This document shows, one piece after another, positions 1-6,661 of a stretch of DNA of 64,000 bases. Numbering within the stretch: position 1 is the stretch's first letter; each line of letters opens with the position of its first letter. The notes beneath the pieces are model-generated. The model made no database searches. It saw nothing but the letters and a program-made list of their open reading frames with translations, and was not told the origin of the DNA. The translations under genes and the position numbers were made by a program. The stretch spans positions 124,001 through 188,000 of the forward strand of contig JADJYJ010000035.1 of assembly GCA_016719785.1 (NCBI GenBank), in the 5' to 3' direction. Source of the stretch: Candidatus Amarolinea dominans (lineage in GTDB: Bacteria; Chloroflexota; Anaerolineae; SSC4; Amarolineaceae).

Positions 1-246
1 CAGGCCAACGCCAGCCCTGTCGGCGTAGACGACCTGACCGTTGCCGCAGGGCCAACCGAACAACTCAGCCCGGCGGAACGCGAGGCAATACTGGACCGAG
101 TCAATCAAGGCCCAGCCCGGCCTGACAGCGCAGATACTGCGTCGGTTCCTCCTGTACCTGGCACCGAATCTCACCCCGGAGACGCAACCACAGCCGATGC
201 AGCCACCGACCTCGATGTTGCGCCCACGCCCACCCCCTGCCCGTAG
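1..246 (+). CDS. 3' end of an unidentified gene (partial)
   Basis: An open frame enters from the left window edge in frame 1 and ends at a TAG at 244-246, leaving 81 visible residues. The visible part is a low-complexity tail rich in Pro, Thr, Ala and Asp, containing LSPAEREAILDRV and ending in PTPTPCP. This looks like a disordered C-terminal extension. In many bacteria the genes just before rplS are rimM and trmD, but nothing visible identifies either, so I assign no function. It is followed by a separate strong promoter for rplS, so it is probably the end of its own transcription unit. Confidence 0.55.
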   Translation, partial: QANASPVGVDDLTVAAGPTEQLSPAEREAILDRVNQGPARPDSADTASVPPVPGTESHPGDATTADAATDLDVAPTPTPCP

Positions 247-328
247 TCCGCGCTTTGGTCACGCCTCGGGCGCGACGGCCGTCCGTTGCCCATTCGGCAT
301 CGCGCCCGAGGCGCTGACCACCGATAAT

Positions 329-357
329 TTGGCGGTTGTGTTACTCCATGTTATAAT
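329..357 (+). promoter_or_regulatory. Sigma-70-type promoter of rplS
   Basis: TTGGCG at 329-334 and TATAAT at 352-357 are separated by 17 bp. This puts the transcript start near 364 and gives a leader of about 180 nt before the rplS start codon at 543. Confidence 0.75.
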
Positions 358-402
358 CGCCAATCGTGCGTCAACACGGCAATAAACCATGTGCGAAGTC
401 TG

Positions 403-426
403 ACCCGGCGGCCCATGCCACCGGGT
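403..426 (+). promoter_or_regulatory. Hairpin in the rplS leader (possible L19 leader element)
   Basis: ACCCGGCGG at 403-411 pairs with CCACCGGGT at 418-426 over nine positions with one mismatch, leaving a 6-nt loop. No T-run follows, so it is not a terminator. Ribosomal protein leaders often carry autoregulatory structures. This is a candidate for one, but no known L19 leader motif could be verified. Confidence 0.4.
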
Positions 427-542
427 TCCGCTTGTCATAAAGGGCCTGCTGCGACCGGGACTGCAAGCGTCAGAGATCATTCGACGCAAGACCAAAAAAT
501 GGCAAAGACAGACCGTAGGAATCATAAGAAGAAAGGGTCATC

Positions 543-899
543 ATGACGAATACTTTGATGCTTTCAGTAGAGCAAGAACAACTGCGCAGCGACATGCCGG
601 CGCTGAGAATCGGTGACACGGTCAAGGTGCATCAGCGCATCATCGAAGGCAACCGCGAGCGTGTGCAGATTTTTCAGGGCGTCATCATGCGCCTGCAGGG
701 CGGCAGCGGTGTCAATTCATCGTTCACCGTACGCCGCATTGCATCGCACGGCATTGGCGTCGAGCGCACGTTCCTGTCGCACTCGCCCCGCCTGGACAAG
801 ATCGAAGTCCTGCGGCACAGCAAGGTGCGCCGTGCCCAGCTTTACTTCCTACGTGAGCGCCGCGGCAAGTCCGCCCGCCTGCGTGAGCTGCGCGACTAG
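543..899 (+). CDS. rplS: Large ribosomal subunit protein bL19
   Basis: This 118-residue protein matches the bL19 family over its whole length. It has the basic SH3-like core with GDTVKVHQRIIEGNRERVQ, the FQGVIM segment, FTVRRIASHGIGVERTF and the C-terminal KVRRAQLYFLRERRGKSARL stretch typical of L19. L19 sits at the interface of the 30S and 50S subunits. The ATG at 543 follows an A/G-rich site (AAGAAAGGG). The gene has its own promoter and a long structured leader upstream, and a strong intrinsic terminator at 960-989, so it is probably monocistronic. Length is normal for the family. Confidence 0.97.
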   Translation: MTNTLMLSVEQEQLRSDMPALRIGDTVKVHQRIIEGNRERVQIFQGVIMRLQGGSGVNSSFTVRRIASHGIGVERTFLSHSPRLDKIEVLRHSKVRRAQLYFLRERRGKSARLRELRD

Positions 900-959
900 T
901 CCGTCGTCGCCGCTCGTTCGCCGGGGTGCGGGGTGCCTTTCACTTCGCCAAGCGTGAGA

Positions 960-989
960 GCGCAGGGATGTTCCCTGCGCTTTGTTTTT
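960..989 (+). terminator. Intrinsic terminator of rplS
   Basis: GCGCAGGGA (960-968) and TCCCTGCGC (972-980) form a perfect 9-bp stem with a TGT loop. The T-rich tail TTTGTTTTT (981-989) follows. This also shows that a TTG at 982 cannot be the rnhB start. Confidence 0.93.
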
Positions 990-1002
990 GGAGCGCGCAA
1001 CT

Positions 1003-1659
1003 ATGCCTGACCTGAGCGAAGAAACCCAGCTCTGGCAACTGGGCTACGGCACCGTGGCCGGGCTGGATGAGGTGGGCCGCGGGGCGCTGGCCGGGCCGGT
1101 GGTCGCAGCCGCCGTGGTCTTGCCCATCCTAAGCGATGTGCCGCCGGCGCTGGCTGAGGTCAATGACTCCAAGCAGTTGAGTACACGCCAACGGCAGCGC
1201 CTGGCCGTCGCCATTCACCGGGTTGCGCGTGGTGTAGGTGTCGGTTATGTGGCCGCCGCTGAGATTGACAGGATTGGCATCGTGCCGGCAACCCGGCAAG
1301 CGATGCAGCTCGCGCTCGCACAATTGCATGCCCTCGGCATGCCAGCCGATTTTCTGTTGATTGATTTCTTGACCCTGGAGCTTCCGGTGCCACAAAAAGG
1401 AATTGTCAGAGGGGACAGTTGCTCGCTCTCGATTGCCGCGGCCTCGATCGTGGCCAAGGTCACGCGCGACCGCTGGCTGACCGCTCTGCACGACACCTTT
1501 CCGGCCTACGATTTTGCGCACAACAAGGGCTATGGCACGCCTGCGCACTTGCGAGCGCTGGCCACCGTCGGTCCATGTCCTGAGCACCGACTGAGCTTTC
1601 GTCGCGTGCTGCCAACGCCCCAACCGCCGGCAACTTGGGCGGCAGAGCAGCAGGCATGA
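1003..1659 (+). CDS. rnhB: Ribonuclease HII
   Basis: RNase HII nicks RNA in RNA-DNA hybrids, in particular single ribonucleotides misincorporated in DNA. The 218-residue product has the family signature GLDEVGRGALAGPV with catalytic D22 and E23, then DSKQLS, the SIAAASIVAKVTRDR block that carries another acidic-site helix, and YGTPAH...GPCPEHRLSF near the C terminus. I chose ATG 1003 because GGAG at 990-993 lies 9 nt upstream and an upstream TTG at 982 falls inside the rplS terminator. The stop overlaps the yraN start by 4 nt, so rnhB, yraN and miaA form a translationally coupled unit. Confidence 0.95.
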   Translation: MPDLSEETQLWQLGYGTVAGLDEVGRGALAGPVVAAAVVLPILSDVPPALAEVNDSKQLSTRQRQRLAVAIHRVARGVGVGYVAAAEIDRIGIVPATRQAMQLALAQLHALGMPADFLLIDFLTLELPVPQKGIVRGDSCSLSIAAASIVAKVTRDRWLTALHDTFPAYDFAHNKGYGTPAHLRALATVGPCPEHRLSFRRVLPTPQPPATWAAEQQA

Positions 1660-2021
1660 CCACCGCACGCCAGGGGCTGGGCGCTCGCGGTGAATTATTG
1701 GCGGCCGCCGAACTGCAACGCCAGGGTTACACGATTCGAGCCACCAACTGGCGCTGCCGTTTTGGCGAAATTGACCTGGTGGGGGAGGATGCCGGCGTCC
1801 TGGCTTTCGTCGAAGTGCGTACCCGGCGCGGCGCCGCCTTCGGCACACCCGAAGAATCGGTCACGCCCGCCAAGCAGGCGCGCCTGGTTGCCACCGCGCA
1901 GACCTATGTCCAAACCACCGGCTGGACCGGCGCCTGGCGCATTGACGTCGTCGCCATTGTGCTCGATCACGCCGGTCACCTGCAGCGCATCACGGTGCTC
2001 CAAAATGTCGTCGGAGAATGA
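1656..2021 (+). CDS. yraN: UPF0102 family (YraN-like) putative endonuclease
   Basis: This 121-residue protein belongs to the UPF0102/YraN family, a PD-(D/E)XK-like fold of unproven function often found beside rnhB. Visible motifs are GLGARGELLAAAEL at the N terminus, GEIDLVGEDAG with the candidate catalytic Asp, VEVRTRRGAAFGTPEESV with the E-x-R/K part, and WRIDVVAI. The ATG at 1656 overlaps the rnhB stop as ATGA. An in-frame start at 1635 would lie deep inside rnhB and is less likely. It overlaps the miaA start by 17 nt. Confidence 0.9.
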   Translation: MTTARQGLGARGELLAAAELQRQGYTIRATNWRCRFGEIDLVGEDAGVLAFVEVRTRRGAAFGTPEESVTPAKQARLVATAQTYVQTTGWTGAWRIDVVAIVLDHAGHLQRITVLQNVVGE

Positions 2022-2997
2022 GACACGCCCGCCCGACCCTGCCCTGCCTCCGCTGATTGCCGTGGTGGGACCGACCGCCGTGGGCAAGACGGCCCTGGCC
2101 ATCCGGCTGGCGTTGGCCCTGGACGGTGAAATTGTCTCGGCTGACTCGCGCCAGGTTTACCAGGGGATGGACATTGGCACCGCCAAGTCTACCGCCGCCG
2201 AACGAGCATTGGTGCCCCATCATCTGCTGGACATCGCGCCGCCGGAGCAGGCGCTGACCCTGGCTGAGTTTCGGGACCTGGCCTACCAAGCGATTGATGA
2301 TATTCTGCGCCGCGGGCGCTTGCCCTTCCTGGTGGGCGGCAGCGGCCAGTATGTGCGGGCCGTGCTGGAAGGTTGGACGCTGACCGCGATCGCGCCTGAC
2401 CCTGACCTGCGCCTCCGCCTGGAAGCGGACGCGGTCCGGCACGGGGCCGCGGCGCTGCATGAACGCCTGGCTGTGCTCGATCCGGTTGCCGCGGCGGCCA
2501 TAGATGGGCGCAACGTGCGCCGCGTCATTCGGGCGTTGGAAGTGTGCCTGACCAGTACACAGCCCATCAGCCAATTGCAGACGCGACAGCCGCCGCCCTA
2601 TCGGGTCTGGCAGGTTGGCCTGCAGCGGCCCGTCGCTGATCTCTACGCACGCCTCGATGCGCGGGTGGATGCTATGTTGGCCCAGGGGCTGGTGGCCGAG
2701 GTGCAGCAGGTGCGCCAGCGCGTGCTCGGACTTGGCTTGCAAGCGACCCAGCCGGCGCTGACTGGCCTGGGCTACCGGGAGATTGGGCAATACCTGGTCG
2801 GTGATTTGACCCTGGATGCGGCCGTGGTGGAAATCAAACGCAACACCCGCCGCTTCGTGCGCCAGCAACGCAACTGGTTCCGCGCCACCAACCCGGCCAT
2901 TCACTGGTATGAAGCGGAACCCGACCCGACGGCCCGCATCCTGGCTGGCATCCACGGCTGGCTGACCGCGAGCGCCCTGCGCGCCGATGAGTGCTGA
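2005..2997 (+). CDS. miaA: tRNA dimethylallyltransferase
   Basis: MiaA transfers dimethylallyl from DMAPP to N6 of A37 in tRNAs that read UNN codons. The 330-residue product has the P-loop GPTAVGKT at residues 22-29, DSRQVYQGMDIGTAK, PHHLLDIAPPEQALTLAEF, GGSGQYVRAVLEG, RNVRRVIRALEV, and the C-terminal KRNTRRFVRQQRNWFR, all diagnostic. The open frame extends upstream to 1690, but the family N terminus and the gene order fix the start near ATG 2005, overlapping yraN. It is the last gene of the rnhB-yraN-miaA unit. A new promoter for the next gene overlaps its stop codon. Confidence 0.96.
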   Translation: MSSENETRPPDPALPPLIAVVGPTAVGKTALAIRLALALDGEIVSADSRQVYQGMDIGTAKSTAAERALVPHHLLDIAPPEQALTLAEFRDLAYQAIDDILRRGRLPFLVGGSGQYVRAVLEGWTLTAIAPDPDLRLRLEADAVRHGAAALHERLAVLDPVAAAAIDGRNVRRVIRALEVCLTSTQPISQLQTRQPPPYRVWQVGLQRPVADLYARLDARVDAMLAQGLVAEVQQVRQRVLGLGLQATQPALTGLGYREIGQYLVGDLTLDAAVVEIKRNTRRFVRQQRNWFRATNPAIHWYEAEPDPTARILAGIHGWLTASALRADEC

Positions 2998-3021
2998 CAT
3001 TGGCGCCGATGATTTTATTAT
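2994..3021 (+). promoter_or_regulatory. Promoter of the CpXC-domain gene
   Basis: CTGACA at 2994-2999 and TATTAT at 3016-3021 are separated by 16 bp. The -35 hexamer overlaps the miaA stop. The downstream leader is short and purine-rich and leads to AAAGGAAGG before the ATG at 3071. Confidence 0.6.
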
Positions 3022-3070
3022 GTAAACAAGCGAGAGACACGAAAGCGAGAACCGCGAAAGGAAGGCGAAC

Positions 3071-4402
3071 ATGATCGCTGCGCAAAAAGTAACGACGTCC
3101 TGCCCTTATTGCCGGGCGTCCGTACCGGTTGAGATTCACAGTATCATTGACGTGGGCCAGAACCCCGACCTCAAGGGGCAGTTTTTGTCGGGCCGCCTGA
3201 ATTCAGCGACCTGCCCGAACTGCCGACGCACTTTCCAGATGGGCGGCGCCCTGCTCTACCATGATGGCAGCAAGGACTTCCTGGGCATTTTCCTACCACA
3301 CGAAATCAACCTGGCCAACAGGGATCGTCAGCGCATGATCGGCGATCTCAACCGACACCTGGTGGACAGCCTGCTGCCGGAGCAGCGCCGGGCGTATCTC
3401 TTCCAGCCCAAGGAATTCATCACGCTCAACGGTATGGTCGAGGCCATCCTGGCTGCCGACGGCATCACGCCGGAGATGCAGCGCGCCCAGCGTGAGCGGA
3501 TGCAGTTGCTGGAGACCATTTTGCGCGGCGCGACCAGCGCGGACGCGCTGCAGGCCATGGCCAAAGAGTACGATGCCAAATTGGACTTGAACTTTTTCAC
3601 CATGCTGGCGGCCATGGTGGAGCAATACGCAGCCGAGGGCGACACCCAGTCTGCCAACATGTTTGCCGCGCTCTATCAACAGATCCTACCGCAGACCTCG
3701 TTTGGTGACAAGGCCAGGGCACAGCAGGAAGCCGTCGGCCAGATCAACCAGCAGACCACGCGGGAGCAACTCCTGAACATGATCGTGGCCGCCGAGGACG
3801 ATCAACTCGAGGCCTATGTCATGGCCGGTCGTCCGCTGATTGACTATGGTTTTTATCAAGAGCTGACCGGCCGCATCGAAACGGCGCAGGCGGCTGGCGA
3901 CACCGCAACAGCCCAGCGCCTGACCTCGCTGCGCGAGCGCATCCTGGCGCTGACCGCGCAACTTGACCAGGCCAGCCGCCAGATGCTCGAAGAGGCCAGC
4001 ACGTTCCTGCGCGACCTGCTGCAAGCGCCTGACCCGCAGACCCTCCTGCAGGAGAACTGGGATCGGGTGGACGATGCGTTCATGCAGGTGCTGGAGATGA
4101 ACCTGGAGGCGGCGATGCAGCGCGGCAACCGTCCTGTGGCCAACCGTCTCAACGCGATCATGCAGACGATCATGCAGCAGATGCAGTCGGCGCAACCGCC
4201 TGAAGTGCAATTCATCAACGAACTACTGACCACCGAATACCCAAGCGGCACCCGCAAATTGCTGGTTGAGCGGCGCGCTGAACTGACACCTGATTTTCTG
4301 GCCGCCCTGGATGAAGTCGCGGGCATGATGGAACAGCAGGGGCAGGCCGAAGTAGCCAAGCGCCTGCGCGACGTGCGCGGGCAGGCTGCCCTGGTGGTGT
4401 GA
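3071..4402 (+). CDS. CpXC-domain protein of unknown function
   Basis: This 443-residue protein begins with a CpXC domain. C11/C14 and C48/C51 form two CxxC pairs that should bind one zinc, with LKGQFLSGRLNSATCP between them. The rest (about residues 130-440) is Leu/Gln/Ala-rich, predicted almost entirely helical and soluble, with MLAAMVEQYAAEGDTQSANMF and related tetratricopeptide-like helix pairs. There is no signal peptide or membrane segment. CpXC proteins are recurrent in Chloroflexota, but no function is established. It has its own promoter and Shine-Dalgarno site and sits between miaA and greA. I would not assign an activity. Confidence 0.8.
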   Translation: MIAAQKVTTSCPYCRASVPVEIHSIIDVGQNPDLKGQFLSGRLNSATCPNCRRTFQMGGALLYHDGSKDFLGIFLPHEINLANRDRQRMIGDLNRHLVDSLLPEQRRAYLFQPKEFITLNGMVEAILAADGITPEMQRAQRERMQLLETILRGATSADALQAMAKEYDAKLDLNFFTMLAAMVEQYAAEGDTQSANMFAALYQQILPQTSFGDKARAQQEAVGQINQQTTREQLLNMIVAAEDDQLEAYVMAGRPLIDYGFYQELTGRIETAQAAGDTATAQRLTSLRERILALTAQLDQASRQMLEEASTFLRDLLQAPDPQTLLQENWDRVDDAFMQVLEMNLEAAMQRGNRPVANRLNAIMQTIMQQMQSAQPPEVQFINELLTTEYPSGTRKLLVERRAELTPDFLAALDEVAGMMEQQGQAEVAKRLRDVRGQAALVV

Positions 4403-4416
4403 CAGCGCGTGCCATC

Positions 4417-4445
4417 TTGTCAATTCCACGGTGATCGTGTATAAT
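4417..4445 (+). promoter_or_regulatory. Promoter of the greA leader
   Basis: TTGTCA at 4417-4422 and TATAAT at 4440-4445 with a 17-bp spacer give a near-consensus promoter. The transcript start should be near 4452, about 185 nt before greA. Confidence 0.85.
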
Positions 4446-4451
4446 GACGTC

Positions 4452-4564
4452 GTTTGTATCATGCTGGCGATTTTCCCGGTTTGCCACCGCAGCCAATGCA
4501 GGGGTCACATCATCATCAGATAGGCTCGATAGAAGACGGCGCCTTCGGCGCTGGTCTTTTTTTT
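4452..4564 (+). ncRNA. Putative greA-leader small RNA / attenuated leader
   Basis: A near-consensus promoter just upstream and an intrinsic terminator at 4534-4564 delimit a transcript of about 113 nt that would end before the greA start at 4637. Escherichia coli has an analogous arrangement (GraL RNAs made from the greA leader), but no sequence relationship can be claimed. Either an abundant short RNA is made, or readthrough is controlled as attenuation. Boundaries are inferred from the promoter and the terminator only. Confidence 0.5.
4534..4564 (+). terminator. Intrinsic terminator inside the greA leader
   Basis: AGAC-GGCGCC and GGCGCTGGTCT fold into a stem of about 10 bp with one bulged base and a TTC loop. 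A run of eight T (4557-4564) follows. It lies downstream of a consensus promoter and upstream of greA, so it is not simply the terminator of the CpXC gene. Confidence 0.85.
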
Positions 4565-4636
4565 GTTTCATTGCGCGCCATAGCGCGCCATAGCCCTGGT
4601 CAACGCCGTGACCACAAGAATGCACGAGAGAGGACG

Positions 4637-5110
4637 ATGGCGAATAACAAGGAAGTATACTTGACAGTAGAAGGTATTCAGAAGCTGCGCGAAGAGCTGG
4701 AATACCTGCAGACCGTACGACGGGCGGACGTGGCCCACAAGATTCACGAAGCCAAAATGGATGGCGACGTGTCTGAGAATGCGGGCTACGACGAAGCCAA
4801 GAATGAGCAGGCGTTTGTGGAAGGACGCATCAAGACCGTTGAGCGCCTGATTGCCGGCGCGGTCATGATCGAGAGCAATCACCACAAAACCCACGTCGTG
4901 CTCGGCGCTCGCGTCACGGTACGCGATATCGAGTTTGACGAGACTGACACCTATGTGATCGTTGGTTCGGCCGAAGCTAACCCAGCAGAGGGGCGAATTT
5001 CGAACGAATCGCCTATGGGCCGCGCCTTGATGGGCGGACGGGTGGGTCAGCACAAACAGATCAACACACCAGGCGGCACCATCAACGTGGACATCGTCGA
5101 GATCGAGTGA
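4637..5110 (+). CDS. greA: Transcription elongation factor GreA
   Basis: GreA rescues backtracked RNA polymerase by stimulating transcript cleavage in the secondary channel. The 157-residue product has the N-terminal coiled coil (residues 1-75) with the tip motif DGDVSENAGYDEAKNEQAFVEGR, including the acidic D and E residues needed for activity, and the C-terminal FKBP-like domain with YVIVGSAEANPAEGRISNESP and GRALMGGRVGQ. ATG 4637 follows GAGAGAGGA. An upstream in-frame extension to 4454 runs through the leader terminator and is rejected as coding. lysS starts 3 nt after the stop, so the two genes are co-transcribed. Confidence 0.97.
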   Translation: MANNKEVYLTVEGIQKLREELEYLQTVRRADVAHKIHEAKMDGDVSENAGYDEAKNEQAFVEGRIKTVERLIAGAVMIESNHHKTHVVLGARVTVRDIEFDETDTYVIVGSAEANPAEGRISNESPMGRALMGGRVGQHKQINTPGGTINVDIVEIE

Positions 5111-5113
5111 CCC

Positions 5114-6601
5114 GTGTTTGAAAATCTGAGCGATCAAGAGCAGGCCCGCCGCGAAAAGCTGGCGCGCTTACAAGAACTGAACATCCCTGCCTATCCCGCA
5201 CGCTGCCAGCGCACCCACACGGCGCAGGAGGCAGTAGCGGCCCTGGAAGCCGCCGAGGCAACCGGCACAAGCGCGGCGACCGTCTGGTTGACCGGCCGCC
5301 TGGTGGCGCTCCGGATCATGGGCAAGGCGTCCTTCGCCCATATCGAAGACGGCAGTGGTCGTTTCCAGTTGTTCATTCGACAAAACGACGTGGGCGCTGA
5401 GATCTACGAGAATCTGCTCAAGAAACTCCTGGACCTCGGCGACTTCGTCGAGGCCAGCGGCGCCCTTGTGCGCACCAAGACGGGTGAACCGAGCTGCCAG
5501 GTGCAGTCACTGCGCCTGATCAGCAAAGCGCTGCACCCCTTACCAGATAAGTGGCATGGCCTGCGCGATGTCGAGACCCGCTTTCGCCAGCGTTACGTGG
5601 ACCTGCTGGCCAATCCAGAGGTGCGCCAAACCTTTGTCACGCGGGCGCGCATCGTCAGCGCCATCCGTCGCTACCTGGATGAAGTCAGTTTCCTTGAGGT
5701 GGAAACCCCCATCCTGCAGCCGCTCTACGGCGGCGCGGAGGCGCGGCCTTTTGTAACCTATCACAACCAGCTCAAACAGAATCTCTACCTGCGCATCTCG
5801 TTCGAGCTGTACCTCAAACGCCTGCTCGTCGGTGGCTACGAGCGCGTCTATGAGATCGGCCGCGACTTTCGCAACGAAGGCATCAGCTTCAAGCACAACC
5901 CGGAGTTCACCCAGCTTGAGTTCTACGAAGCCTATAGCGACTATGGCGGCATGATGCGACGCTGCGAAGAATTGATCACGTCGGTGGCGCGGGCGCTGAA
6001 CGGCCATACCCGCCTCACCTACCAGGGTCATGAGCTTGATCTCACCCCGCCCTGGCGCCGGCTGACGATGCGCGAGGCCATTCGCACGGCCACCGGGCTG
6101 GACTACGCGGATTACGCCGATGCCGCCAGCCTAGCCGCCGCCATGCGCGGTCTGGGGCATCCACCAGAAGCCAACGCCAACCGAGGAAAACTGATCGAGA
6201 GCCTCTTTGCCACGCACGTCGAGCCAAATCTGGTGCAACCGACGTTCATCCTGGATTATCCGGTGGAAATTTCGCCACTGGCCAAGAAAAAGGACACGGA
6301 TCCCACCACGGTCGAACGCTTCGAATGCTTCATCGGCGGCATGGAAATAAGCAATGCCTTCTCCGAACTCAACGATCCGCTCGATCAACTGCAGCGTTTC
6401 GAAGACATGGGGCGCGCGCTGGCTGCCGGTGACGAAGATGCGCATCCACTCGATGAAGACTTCATCACCGCGCTCTGCTACGGCCTGCCGCCCACCGGTG
6501 GTTGTGGCATCGGCATTGATCGCCTGGCAATGATCTTCACCGATCAGCCCACGATTCGGGAAGTTATTCTCTTCCCCCACCTCCGTACAAAAGAAACATG
6601 A
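5114..6601 (+). CDS. lysS: Lysyl-tRNA synthetase, class II
   Basis: This 495-residue class II LysRS charges tRNA-Lys. The N-terminal OB-fold anticodon domain (about 50-150) includes TGRLVALRIMGKASFAHIEDGSG. The catalytic domain has motif 1 around FLEVETPILQPLYGGAEARPF, motif 2 GRDFRNEGIS...HNPEFTQLEFYEAY and motif 3 GCGIGIDRLAMIFTDQPTIREVI near the C terminus. The start is GTG at 5114, three bases after the greA stop, which indicates translational coupling. The greA-lysS pairing recurs in several bacterial phyla. Length and motifs are normal. Confidence 0.97.
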   Translation: MFENLSDQEQARREKLARLQELNIPAYPARCQRTHTAQEAVAALEAAEATGTSAATVWLTGRLVALRIMGKASFAHIEDGSGRFQLFIRQNDVGAEIYENLLKKLLDLGDFVEASGALVRTKTGEPSCQVQSLRLISKALHPLPDKWHGLRDVETRFRQRYVDLLANPEVRQTFVTRARIVSAIRRYLDEVSFLEVETPILQPLYGGAEARPFVTYHNQLKQNLYLRISFELYLKRLLVGGYERVYEIGRDFRNEGISFKHNPEFTQLEFYEAYSDYGGMMRRCEELITSVARALNGHTRLTYQGHELDLTPPWRRLTMREAIRTATGLDYADYADAASLAAAMRGLGHPPEANANRGKLIESLFATHVEPNLVQPTFILDYPVEISPLAKKKDTDPTTVERFECFIGGMEISNAFSELNDPLDQLQRFEDMGRALAAGDEDAHPLDEDFITALCYGLPPTGGCGIGIDRLAMIFTDQPTIREVILFPHLRTKET

Positions 6602-6607
6602 AACCAA

Positions 6608-6639
6608 GGCGCTGAAGAGGTATCGCCGACTTCAGCGCC
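6608..6639 (+). promoter_or_regulatory. Perfect inverted repeat after lysS
   Basis: GGCGCTGAAG (6608-6617) and CTTCAGCGCC (6630-6639) form a perfect 10-bp stem with a 12-nt loop just after the lysS stop and before the GH57 gene. There is no T-run, so it is a weak terminator at best. It could stabilise the lysS mRNA 3' end. Confidence 0.5.
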
Positions 6640-6661
6640 GCATGACTCGATGAGGTCAACG

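Noticed and set aside
1990..3072. A 360-residue minus-strand frame opposite miaA
   Set aside because: It is a shadow of the miaA coding strand with His/Gln-rich composition and no motif.
4454..4636. In-frame upstream extension of greA
   Set aside because: It would translate through an intrinsic terminator and adds residues absent from the GreA family. ATG 4637 has a good ribosome-binding site.
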